Assembly: GCF_037392515.1 (NCBI RefSeq)
Contig: NC_090288.1
Coordinates: 7,867,501-7,931,500, forward strand
Length of the DNA stretch: 64,000 bases
Direction: 5' to 3'
From: Haliotis asinina
Taxonomy: Eukaryota; Mollusca; Gastropoda; Lepetellida; Haliotidae
The translations under genes were made by a program, and so were the position numbers. The stretch's first letter is position 1; each line of letters begins with the position of its first letter. Below, one piece after another: positions 24,656 through 36,029 of the stretch. Under the pieces are notes generated by a model, which did no database searches, was not told the DNA's origin, and saw only the letters and a list, made by a program, of their open reading frames with translations.

Positions 24656-24918
24656 AAGTGTAAGATACCGATTACCTAGAGCCACAGATATTCATATTGT
24701 TACGAGAGTGTATTTTCTGTAAATTATATCATTAATTAAGTAATAATTACCATTGGGTCACAACGTTTAGTGTTTTGAATGATAATTATCATGGTTCACA
24801 TTCCGTAGCATAATTGTTCAGTGGTAATAGTGTGTCATTACTTGACACAAGGAACTTTATCATAGCAGTTAAACGCACAACACGAACAAGCCATTTTATC
24901 GTATACTGAATAGGTGTA

Positions 24919-25094
24919 CAGTGGAAGCTGTCTAAACCGGCACTCATCGGGACTGAAGAAATAATCCAGTTTAGACAACGTGCCGGATTGCAGAGCTGAA
25001 GATAAATGTTGAAGCCACAGACGGGACTGAGATTTAATGCTAATGTTAACACCTTGCCGGATTGGACAGATGCCGGTTTTGACAACTTCCACTG
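24919..25094. mobile_element. pogo/Tigger-like MITE, 176 bp
   Basis: The ends are ~26-bp inverted repeats, cagtggaagctgtctaaacc on the left and its imperfect complement on the right. TA flanks both sides (24,917-24,918 and 25,095-25,096). CAGT termini, ACCGGCA text inside the repeat and a TA target fit the pogo/Tigger branch of Tc1/mariner. No transposase is present. A copy at the same relative place, 45,226-45,389, shows that it predates the unit duplication. Confidence 0.75.
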
Positions 25095-25106
25095 TATATA
25101 GAGAGC

Positions 25107-25230
25107 CTAATACTCAAAATGTCTGTTCGTCACAGTTTCGAATCGCCGGGTTAAGCTGATTTCTCATGACCACTGCCTGCAATTGCTGGAATATTGCTAA
25201 ATGTGGCGTAAAACCATACTCACTCACTCT
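25107..25230 (+). repeat. tRNA-derived SINE, 5'-truncated
   Basis: Carries gttcgtcacagtttcgaatc (B-box relic), caattgctggaatattgcta and the tail gtggcgtaaaaccatactca followed by (ctca)n. Paralogue at 45,412-45,525. Confidence 0.7.
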
Positions 25231-26935
25231 ATTGGTATGGCTGTCGTGTACATAATATATATTTTAAACGTCTATTAGATGTTGTTTTTTCATACATGGT
25301 TAGTTTGAGCGAAGGTCGCCAACAACTGAATGAATGGTGTTAAACCGAGTTGGGGTCAATGCAAGTAGCATCTGGTAGATACCTGCCGTGGTTTTTGTGG
25401 TGTATTTGGGTCTATTGTTCTCTATTGTGGTATAGTGACATGGTTCTATGACAACAAGCTAGTTTTCAATCAAACACGATGATACTGTTGTAGAGTTACT
25501 GTCTTCTGAGAACTGGTTATGTTCCAAATTGATTATTCTTTAATGTTTCAGTTGTTCTTGTGGCGATGTTGCTAAAACATTGCTGACGTGCCTGTAAATA
25601 TTAACTCAACCATTTTCGTTCCACACATCGAGACTAATGTAGTTGTATTATTTGATATGATAGAAGACCTTTCAAAAAACAAAACAACAACAACAACAAC
25701 AAAAGCAGAGAGCACACGCAAAAGTTCACGTCGTCCCTGAGAACCCTGACACGCACCAATCTGCACCTATCTACCTGCCTATACAATATCATGCTTACGT
25801 AAACAGTAGTTGTCTATCCCAAAACAAGCCTGACGTTCTGTGTACACATTTCTTGAGAGCTCTACAATAACAGTTCAAGTTGTCTATTCCTGGAAGTATA
25901 TTTGAGACATGGCATGGTGTTTCATATAAGTGGTGTACACTACAAACTACACTGCTGGGTGGACTGGGATACCCATTCAAAGGTCTTGGTGACCTGTTCT
26001 TGATCAGACACCGTCGTTATGACTAGTACACTGAGTCATGTAGGTGTTGGATGTGTTTGTTTTTTGGCTGTATATTTTAACAGACAGGTAGGAACCTGTC
26101 TGAACCTGGTGAAACTGGGAGTCGGGTTTCTCATTGATGATTCTGGAAAAATCTGGAAGAAGATCCGCCTATCGCGGTTGACTTTTAGAAGTCACTTGAA
26201 TGTTCACCCTGTCACTTGCTGAACAGCCGAGACGACACAATAAAACACACGATTTAACAGACAGAACATTCATGTTGCACATTACTTTCAAGTTGGTGTG
26301 TTTGGTTGCTATGCTCTCATGTGATTGATTCACCTACTCTTACGGTAGCCATATTTTATTCTACTCAAACAAATCAGCCCCGATGCAGGCAAACATGAGA
26401 AATTCATATTTGGTATTCATGTTGTATGAATATCAGTAAAACTCATTTATTTCTTTGTTTTCTACGTTTCCATTTCTGTACTGCAGAGGTATATATAAAG
26501 TGTATGCATGTTATAGAACGAAGAGCTCATATATCTCGGTAAAGAAATCTCACAACCTTTATCGAGACAGCGTTGGTACAGCCCCTCTGTTGTGTAAGGC
26601 GCGGTAGGGTAACACCATTCTTACTCACTCACTACTGTCGTCTAATGCTGATGTGTGTATGGTTGTGCAGTAGTAAGATGACTATACCTTTCAGACATGA
26701 TAGTTTGTGACAGTATCAGTCATATACATTTGACTGCACAGCTATAAATCCACATTTCTCATGTCAGCGGATAACAATCGCATTGCCTTACTCGATCCAA
26801 TGAACAGATTAAGTCGCACTTTGATTGATTTATTTTAATAGTAAACAATATCAAAATAATCCGTGTTTCTATATTGTTTATTCAGTTGTATTTCAAGCCG
26901 CCATATCAACTTCAAGTTAAACCTGAAAATATAAA

Positions 26936-28395
26936 GTCTCCGCATTTTGGTAACTATGTGACTTCACGGCTCTCTTGACTTCAAGTGCAACTTCCTCGTG
27001 CCTCATTCCCGTCTTTGTAACATCCTCATCAGAGCTACAAACATCACTGGCATGACTGTTGTTAGTTATGTGCGTCGAAGTACACTTCGTGTCACACTTT
27101 TCACGACTCTCCTTAAGCCGAGTGCAACTTCTCCACCAATCACCCCTGTCTTTGTGGCAACATCCGCATCATAACCTCTGAGATCCTATCCTTTTTCGTG
27201 ATCATATTTTCATCTTTGATCACAGTCTTGTCTATGATCATATTCTCTTCGTCTTCGTTTCCTCGTCTCTTGCCTGGAACTGCTCTTGAGTGACCACCTA
27301 CCCCATTGGCCCCAGCGTTTGTTCGCTGTGTCTCCATTTACAAGTGTCATTCCATCTTGGCAATAGAAATGATGAGGCCCACACCGTCCACGATGTTGCC
27401 CTCTTCTACCGTCATATTCTCTGGGAAATGTAACTCCTCTCTTTCTTCCACTCCCAGGTGTGACCAGATTCGTTTCTGTAATCATACTCCCATCTGTGAT
27501 CATATTCTCGTTTGTAATCATATTCTCGACTGGGACCATAGTCTTTTCTGTGATCATATTTTATTCTGTAATCATATTCTCTTCTGTAATCATATTCTCT
27601 TTTGTGGTCATATTCCCTTCTGTGACCAAATTCTCGTCTGTGATCATAGTTTCTTCTGTAATCATATTCTCTTCTGTGATCATATTCCCTTCTGTGACCA
27701 AATTCTCGTCTGTGATCATAGTTTCTTCTGTAATCATGTTCTCTTCTGTGGTCATATTCCCTGCTGTGACCAAATTCTCGTCTGTGATCATAGTTTCTTC
27801 TGTAATCATATTCTCTTCTGTGATCATATTCCCTTCTGTGACCAAATTCTCGTCTGTGATCATAGTTTCTTCTGTAATCATGTTCTCCTCTCTGATCATA
27901 TTCTCGACTGGGAGCATAGTCTATTCTGTGATCATAGATTCTTCTGTGATCATATATTCTTCTGTGAACACATTCTCTTCTGTGACCAAATTCTCGTCTG
28001 TAATCATAGTCTCGTCTCTCACCAAATTCTCGTCTGTGAGCATATTCTCGCCTGTGACCGTATTATCGCCCGTGATGATTGTCTCGTCTCTGACCATATT
28101 CCCGCATGTAATCATATTATCTTCTGTGACCATATTCTCATCTGTGATCACATTCCCGTCTGTAATCATGTTATCTTCTGTGACCATATTCCCATCTGTG
28201 ATCATACTGTCTTCTGTGATCATATTCTCGCCTGTGATCCTGTTCTCGTCTGTGATCATATTCTCTTCTGTAACCATATTCTCTTACGTGATCATGTTCT
28301 CTTCATTGATCATATTCATCGTCTGTGATCATAATCACGTCTGAGATCATATTCTTTTATGTGATCATATTTTCTTCTTTGATTAAAGACTCCTC
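26936..28395 (-). pseudogene. Remnant repeat exon of copy D fused to an 18-bp satellite
   Basis: The part 26,940-27,190 is clearly family exon 3 (on the plus strand: cacggctctcttgacttcaa, ccgtctttgtaacatcctca, ctgtctttgtggcaacatcc), but its frame is broken and only about two units remain. It runs into an arginine/glycine-rich stretch (27,200-27,470) and then a long 18-bp tandem array. No zinc-finger exon 2 lies between it and exon 1 of D, so copy D is dead or serves only as flanking sequence. Confidence 0.6.
27470..28395. repeat. 18-bp satellite (about 50 units) with a 72-bp higher-order period
   Basis: The basic unit is close to tgatcatattctcttctg. Between about 27,642 and 27,928 four consecutive units form a 72-bp repeat occurring four times. 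As 18 is divisible by three, frames stay open: minus-strand ENMITE hexapeptides (interrupted near 27,919 and 27,559), and plus-strand CDHILF and SVIIFS types. These long frames (up to 340 codons) are products of the repeat. Confidence 0.9.
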
Positions 28396-28985
28396 TGTGA
28401 TCATATTAAATTAGCTGAATTGAAACAAAATGAGTTGAAATATGTTTCATGGTACTTATAGACATACTTTCATTCTTTTAAGACCGCCGAAACATGGAAA
28501 AGCGTGTATTTTGAGTAAAAGTTTATACTCTTGTCCATTAGCCAAAATATTTTCCCCCATAGGCGAGATTTTTTAATATCGCTCTAAATTTGCTGAATTG
28601 TGACAAAATGAGGTGAAATTTGTGTCATGATACTTATAAGCACACCCTCCTTCATTTGCAGCCTCCAAACATGGAAAATAATGTATTTTGAATCAAAGTA
28701 AATATTCCGCCAATACTGGGCCAAATTCTCTTCCATCGGCTGGTTCATGGGCGAGCAAGTTTAAATTTTGAGGCTCTCATTTTTCAAAAAAATATCATTT
28801 TTCCACCCTTAGCACAAATACATGACATGTGCACGTTTAGTTTTGTTAATCCCTTGTCAGAGAGAGATCAGAGTGCGGAGAGTTTCTTGACTTTGGTGAA
28901 TCCAGAATTGAATTGTGACATATTTTAGGCTCAACTAATCGTGCGTTTGTTACAACGTAGAAATCAACATGTAGCATATCCTCAC
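28396..28985. other. Non-coding, two copies of a cluster repeat
   Basis: Two copies about 185 bp apart of the repeat starting near 28,405 and 28,590 (tttgctgaattgtgacaaaa, catgatacttataagcacac). Copy D has no zinc-finger exon here, where copies A, B and C would carry theirs. Confidence 0.6.
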
Positions 28986-29058
28986 CGCCACGACACAGTC
29001 CTCGCCCTTGCTCATGTTCCCGACCATTTTGTAGGTGCTGCTCTTTGTACCTCGTCAT
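28986..29058 (-). pseudogene. First exon D of the ZAP-like family, without its own body
   Basis: Frame MTRYKEQHLQNGREHEQGRG plus four codons and one base, ending at a phase-1 GTGAGG donor identical in type to the other copies. The family's exon 2 is missing between it and the D remnant. The next compatible acceptor downstream on the minus strand is the AT-starting exon 2 of copy A at 23,220, so it could in principle act as an alternative first exon for A. Confidence 0.6.
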
Positions 29059-29449
29059 AACTGATGTGGTAGTGATCCCCGGATTGTCTGGTCCAGACGC
29101 GATTGTTTACAAACCGCCGTTATATTGGTGGAATATTTCTGAGTAGAGCTTTAAACAACAACAACCCACAGCCAACTGATATGGTAGTGAATACTCACAA
29201 GGATCCCTGTCGTTCGAAGTATTTTTATACACACCTGACGGCAGACTGACTGTGTGGTACTGCCTGTATCGCCTTTTATAGTATGACTCACGTGAGACCT
29301 CTTTCCAGAAAGAGGCTTTCCAAGAAGAGGCTTCAGTTGTATATCCGAGAAGTCTACTAGTCCGCGAAACTGAAATTGGACGTTCGTCAACATGATAACA
29401 TGTAGTTGTCTCCTTTACTGACTGACTTGACGGGTTACGCACTCTTTGT

Positions 29450-29805
29450 TTATTAGTTTGTTTAACGCCACACTCGGCAGTATTCCAGCTAAATGACAGT
29501 CTGAGCCAGACATACCAGTAATGAATATTACGAGCATTGATCTACGCAATTTGGATATGTTGAAATGTGTCAACCAGATCAGCAAGTCTCACCACTCGTT
29601 CCCGTTAGTCGCCTAACAACAATGGACAACAGACTCCGCAATATTTCAGTTATATGGCGGCGGTTTGTAAATAATCAACTCTGGACCAAACAATCCAAAG
29701 ATCAACACTACGAGCTTCATCAAGTCTGACAAGTCTATCCCTTTAGTCGCCTTTTATGACAATCATGGGTTGCTGAGGACCAATTCTAACCCGGTTCCTC
29801 ACTGA
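29450..29805 (-). repeat. Decayed abalone-type SINE pieces
   Basis: Paralogue of the pieces at 10,530-10,840: cactcggcagtattccagct, then a second piece with atggcggcggtttgtaaata and cgccttttatgacaatcatg. Confidence 0.6.
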
Positions 29806-30411
29806 TTCGAGTAATTAAGACATCAGTAAATAATCAAAGACTGGTAAGTTTTAGTCTGGAACTCAGGGAAGTGTATTGCTTCGGTGCAATCGTTTCAAAA
29901 GACATTATATTGCAAGTATATACCGAAATATACGCACGCACGTACAAACACAGACAGACGGCAATACTCGCTGGAGTTTACATTGTACCCACAATGAGAT
30001 TTCAACGTACCTACTTTCAGTGTGAATAACGAGGAGCCGTTTATCGTTATCAAATAAGCGTGACGTTCTGTGAAATTCAATACATAATATAAGTGAATAC
30101 ATAATATATCCAGTGGTTTACAATGCTGGATAGATTGAGGAAAACATTCAGAGGTCACGATAACCCTTTCTAGATCTGACGAAACGAAAACTGGGTCCAG
30201 TGGGTGATCGAATATTGTTTTACGCCGTTTTTGGCATAGATATTTATACTGATTTTGTCATGTCTCGACACACGACACTCTATCATAGCAGTTCAACACA
30301 CAATACGAACAGGACTTTTTCCTCGTATACTGACTTGGTGTAAAGATTGTGTTAGTTCCAGATAAACATTCATTAAGTTCACCACACGTTGAATCACGTT
30401 TTTTTAGTATG

Positions 30412-30533
30412 GGTCTGTGGGATAGCCTATTAGTCAAAGTGTCTGCTCGTCACGGGTTCGAATCCCCGGGTTAAGCTGAGTTTTGCTGGAGTATTGCTAC
30501 ACGTGGCGTAAAACCATACTCACTCACCCTTTT
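30412..30533 (+). repeat. tRNA-derived SINE with clear B box
   Basis: Starts gggtctgtgggatagcctat and has cgggttcgaatccccggg, a near-consensus polymerase III B box. It ends with gtggcgtaaaaccatactca and (ctca)n. Confidence 0.78.
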
Positions 30534-32035
30534 AGTATGTATGTCATGTATTTGATATATATCTTAATCGTAGAATATAGGTTCTTTTCATGTATGCTTA
30601 GTTTGCCCAACAGTCGTCCACTACTGAAGGAATGGTGTTAAATCTAGCTAGGGTCAATTCAGATATCTTTTTTTTCCAGGTGATAATGACAACATGCAAA
30701 TCTTAGATCAAAATATGTGATGCGCTTTTTGTCTTACTGCCTGCCGACTACAGGCCGCAGATTCAGATCCAAAAGGAAGGTGCAGGAGAGCGCAACCCCC
30801 CACGCCCACCCGCAACCCCACCTCCAGCGCTCTCTTGTCCTCTAAATTTGCTGAATTAAGACAAAATGAGTTTAATTTTGTGTCATGATGCTTATAAGCT
30901 TACGCTCATTCAATTTATCACAGGACCATTGAAACTCTAGTCAAATCAAGCGTGCACAAGTCCACAACAACAAGTCCACACCACCTCATTGTGTAAATTG
31001 TTCTCATGAGCATGTGTTTGGAAAATTGCTGACGTGGCTTTACATATTAATTCGATCATATATTTTCTTAAAGAAGTTCTGGAGTTGTTTTTCAAAACAC
31101 CAGACATCGGACTTCCATACCAAATGAATATGTGTTGACTGTAATAATTGGCTAATGTAGTTGTATAATGAAGGATATTTGCTTTTCTTTGTCATAAATA
31201 CACGCCTAAATGCATGCCGTTAAATGCTTAAAGTTTCACTACCACAAATCATAGTAGCTGAATACTTCGTTTGTTTAAATGGGACATTTGATGTGATTGA
31301 GACCTTTTAAAAAATAACGAGAAAAGCGGTGGGCACAAGCAAAAGTTCACGTCGTCCCCGAGAACCCTGGCACACACCAATCTGCACCTATCTACCTGCC
31401 TATACAATATCATGCGCACGTAAACAGTAGTTGTCTATCCCAAAACAAGCGTGACGTTGTATGTCTAGTGATTGTACATTTGTTGAGAAGAGCAGTTCAA
31501 GTTGTTTATTCCTGGAAGTATATTTGAGACATGGCATGATGTTTCTTATATTTTATATCTATGGTTATCTGTTTTAAATGTAATTACTAGTTTTAACTTG
31601 ATATCTGTGATAGGCTAGTTGTTTAATTGTCCTATGGTGACGAGGTTTAATGATTTACTTTTATATATTATGAAATTATGATTTATATAGCTATAATTGA
31701 TAAAGCTGAAATGTTGGTGATATGTCTCTAAATGCTAACTCACTCACTCACTCACTCCATATTGTACACGACTGTCCCTGACTGATGACACAGGTTCAAT
31801 GTACACAAGGTATACAACTGACTTATAACATTATGTGAAATGTCCACAAACAACACACTGGTATATATACTATAACATTCTGACAAAAGATGATCCGTCT
31901 CTTGGTGGTTGTAGGCGATTATGCAAGAGTACTCGCTGGGGTTTCCAGCGATTTGCGCCGTATCCCAACTCATTAACACACGTATTGCAGCCCTACCGCG
32001 GAGGACACCTGAATTCCAGCACTTGCGTAGTGAAC

Positions 32036-32300
32036 ACTAGTATCCCAGTCCTTCCATAGCGGACACCAGTATCCCAGCCCTTCCATAGTTGACACCAGGA
32101 CCCCAGTCCTTCCATGGTGGACACCAGTATCCCAGTCCTTCTATGGTGGACACCAATATCCCAGCCCTTCCATAGTTGACACCAGTATCCCAGCCCTTCC
32201 ATAGTTGACCCCAGTATCCCAGCCCTTCCATAGTTGACACCAGAATCCCAGCCCTTCCATGGTGGACACCAGTATCCCACTCCTTCTACGGGTGTCCCAG
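32036..32300. repeat. 29-bp minisatellite, about 9 units
   Basis: Same unit as 13,531-13,972, with variants such as catagttgacaccagtatcc. Shorter than its paralogue, so unit number changed after the duplication. Confidence 0.9.
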
Positions 32301-35300
32301 TACCGTCGTGGGGACCGTCATGGAGTAGAGCTTATTTCTGACAGGTGTGAAGTCATCAGTCAAAACGATGATTAATTTATCTCTAATCTCTCTCACCTGC
32401 CACCATATTTTGATTGTTAGGTGGTTAACCCAATTATGCATGTCAAAATTAATTAATCAGTACCCTCCCGTGACACTTTACCTGGGTGGAAAATGTAAGA
32501 GTTGTAATAGCAATATAGCATGTGATTTATATTATTCTCTTGTTGATATAGAAATATATCATGTGATTTAAGGCTTTTGTACACAATGAGTGGATTAAAA
32601 TTATCACATCGGCAACATTTTAACCACATATCGACATATCGAGACTAAAACAGTTCATTCACTCTACTGGATAAAGTGAAAATCTGTTGAGATGGGGCAG
32701 TACAATGACTACATAATCAGAGGTAGATAATTACGCCTAGCATGGAATTTGAAGTTTTTGGGACAACATATTATAAATTGCTGGAGATCACCCGCAACTG
32801 AAGGAAGTTCATCACTCTAGGGACCATGGGAACTTACAGCACCTTGGCTACCTGCTGCATAATTGGATTAACATCATCCCTTCAGCCACTGGTGATTGTA
32901 GTCGAATTCAGCTATAATTTAAAATTATAGAGATAAGTACTACGTTTAAACTATGTTGTAAGATTGATTTCTTTTGATAGCTTTGAGACCTAAGGTGGGT
33001 AATTATTTTACAATAATTCAACCACTGCGAGGATACAGCTACTATCTCGCCTGCCCGATTCAAACTACCGAGAGTGTGTATTCTTTTACAAATCATTGAT
33101 CAAAACGAATGTAATACTTCTATTTCTTTTTAAAATTCAAAATTTAAATGATACTTAACATAACAGATTACTGTTTTGACATTTTTTAAATATTTATCCC
33201 TTGGGATAAAAAAAATATCAATACAATCATGACATGTCATACTTGACTGTCAACGTCGCATAATGATTAGTTCAAAGATGGACTGTAGATGTAACCGATA
33301 TAGGGTTCCATATCATGCAATTTAGTAGTACCTGCTTCTGTGACCCACTTCTTTTGCATCAGATCACGGATATTAATTCGGCTGATCTCAGTGATGTTGA
33401 TTCCTGTTTTCACATTCCCATATCGTCTACCTATCACCATTGATAAGGACACGAAAATAGTCACACGTGTCAACACACATGCACGTAGTTTTTCCATGAC
33501 ATCACCTTACAAGCCAAGTAGGGTGTCACCCAAAGGAGATTAAAATCTCATTAACGAACCCGGATCTTCTCGGATGCATTTGTGTTGTAATAAATGCATG
33601 TGCCGTCCTTTGTTCCGCAATGTTTAACTGCCTGCAGTGTATTGCACATAATGCATTTGCTCACATGATTCCATTCACTGGCTATATTTAGCTACTTGCA
33701 GCACGAACCGAAACTACAGCAACGATTTGGTCCAGGAGTGAAATGGATTCATATACCTGTGATGAGTCTTTCTCGCACACCCGCCATTTTCTTTCTTCAC
33801 TTCTCCTTCGTAACAAATTGTGAACTGTGTCAATTTTGTAATTATAGTTTGTTATACCACATTTTGTATTATTAAATCATAATTCACGAAATAAAAAATT
33901 CACAATGGCAGAGCATTTATAATGCATCAAGTTAAGTTTTCTGGCAGACTTGCTTTCCTGCTGCCCAGATGTGATGACAGGTACATGAACATCCATAACG
34001 TTTACAGTCAAAGCATTTATATTGCACGTCAGTTTCATACTCTCGCGTGTTTGCGTTTGGGGGTATTTTTAACCGTTTGAGTTTGGATTTAGGTCAGGGC
34101 TATACATTGTAGCTTGGCCAGTCTAATAACGTGACATTTTGGGTCCAAAAACCAGGCCTTGAATGCTTTGAACGATGTTTTGGGTCTTTGTCCTGCTGGA
34201 AAATCTAAAACATTCCATGTAACACGTGAGCAGATGGTAACAAATGTCCCCCAGAATATATGTGTACCGTTCACTGTTTACACGGAGGGGCATTGCCCTT
34301 AACACAAATATGCCATCCCACACGTTAAATTTCGGACTGTACTTTGGGCGCTGATACATTTGATGGCTGATCAAGGTTGTTTAATACTAGAAATCCAATT
34401 AAACATGTTCTTAGAATTCTCAATAATTTTTGGTCATACTATATTTCCGTGATTATTAATAAAACGTTAGATTTCAGATCCTGTTGGGTACAGAGGTTTC
34501 ATGACCACGTGTCTTACTTATGTCTCGTGCACTTATCACTATTTCGAGTTATTCAATCATTCATCATTTGAAGTCAAACGGACTGTACTCACACAAATCA
34601 CTCCATATGCATACAGACATATTCAGAACGTCATATTTGGTATTCATGGTGTATGAACACGAGCAAAACTGACGTATTTCTACTTTTGAGTGTCCATATT
34701 GCAGAGCATACCATTGGACGTTTTCTGACACATTTTTACAGTAAGTGCATTTCATTTACTCTAAACGCAGGGCTCCTTTGTCTTTGTGAAATACCTCACA
34801 CGCCCTGTCCCCACCAGTCTCTGAGACGGTGAAAGCGTTTGGACGTCTAGCCGATGACTGAGAGAGTGATTTAATGCTTAACGTCATACCGACAATGTTT
34901 CAACCATATCGTGACGAGAACGATTTTACATTGCTGAATGCGGCGTAAAACCACACTCATTCGCTATTGTTTTGTGTATTGTGCTGCAAACCATTTAATG
35001 TACGAGTTGCTGATGTCTTCGACTATGACTCCCATGATAGTTTGTGACAGTATCAGGAATATACATTTGACTGCACATCTGACAATGGGCATTTTCCATT
35101 TCTCATGTCAGGGAATAACAATCTCACTAATCTACTCGATCCAATGAATAGATTAACTGACCCAGTGATTGGTTTAGTTTAGCAGTAAACATAAACAAAA
35201 TAATCCGTGTTTCTATACTGTTTATTCTGTCGATTTCAAGCCGCCACATCAACATCAAGCTGAAAATATTAAATCCTCTTCGCATTTTGATAATTTTCTT

Positions 35301-36008
35301 CTTCAAGAAGCAGACTTCAAGTAATGAGTTTTTGTCCCACTGGTACCTTTTCAGTGTAGATATTACCCTCGTACTGGCGTAGCGACGGATCGTACCTGCC
35401 GGCTCACTCAACGAATGTTGAATACGTGTTCCCTCCCGGTACAGCTATCAGTAAAAGCCACCCAAATATTTTACTAATTTTTGCTCATTATTCATACAGG
35501 GGTGACAATGGCCGTTCACACTTTCTCATCTATGTATCTATCTCCACTCTGACTGAGTACTGTGAGATTCACGAATTTACATATGTATGTCTTCCGCGTT
35601 CAGTGACTGTTCGGCTTCAGCTTCTAAGACTTCAGCCCAGTCTCAAAACGAGGCATAGGTGGTACGTGCGGTCTCACCTGGGGCAAGAGAGCTTGTTCAA
35701 AACTGCCTCTGTTCACCCAGCAGAAAATGGGTACCCGATGGGATAGGTCAGAGGACTACTAATCTCTTACAGGCCGCTTGTGTTATCAGGGCTAATAATA
35801 ATCCTGCGCTAGGACCATAGTGTCGCTGAGGATGTAGCGCAATATACATGGACTAATTGTTATTGTTGATATAATGTAGTATTATGTAGTATTATATTGT
35901 AGCAGTATTCAGTATTTGTATATGTGAGCATATATACTCCTCATTTTATGTGGAAACGCATGGCAAATTCGCAACGGTTCCGTCAGGACGGCAAAAAGGA
36001 CCTTTTGT
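32301..36008. other. Non-coding part of the duplicated block, copy 2
   Basis: Nearly identical to 13,973-17,431. The main difference is the ~290 bp kept at 34,202-34,490, which belongs to a Tc1-like remnant. A SINE tail fragment lies near 34,890-34,970. Confidence 0.55.
34085..34380 (-). mobile_element. Tc1-like transposase remnant
   Basis: Minus-strand pieces in more than one frame: KYSPKFNVWDGIF and ERYTYILGD (equivalent to the VWGGIS and RYxxIL runs of Tc1 transposases), KTSFKAFKAWFLDPK, and LDWPSY followed by SPDLNPN. The order matches the catalytic core of a Tc1 transposase. It has several frame breaks and no inverted repeats were found. Confidence 0.65.
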
Positions 36009-36029
36009 CTATGGTGTTTCAGAGGAAGG

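Larger units (their letters stand above)
23763..26935. other. Upstream region of copy A, repeats only
   Basis: Presumed promoter side of gene A. It holds SINE remnants (24,484-24,655 and 25,107-25,230), a pogo-like MITE (24,919-25,094) and the shared upstream marker near 25,715. It is paralogous to 43.2-47.5 kb. No confident TATA box or other core promoter element can be named. Confidence 0.5.
29059..32035. other. Upstream region of copy D, repeats only
   Basis: It holds the decayed SINE composite (29,450-29,805), a SINE (30,412-30,533), the cluster repeat near 30,843 and the shared upstream marker near 31,338. It is paralogous to the E flank at 10-13.5 kb. No gene. Confidence 0.55.

Noticed and set aside
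27306-28344. Plus-strand frames of 340 and 294 codons (CDHILF and SVIIFS repeats)
   Set aside because: They arise because an 18-bp stop-poor unit is repeated; three frames are open at once and none shows a domain.
30412-30533. Possible tRNA gene (good B box)
   Set aside because: The head is continuous with a SINE body and (ctca)n tail that recurs many times; the A-box half does not form a convincing cloverleaf.
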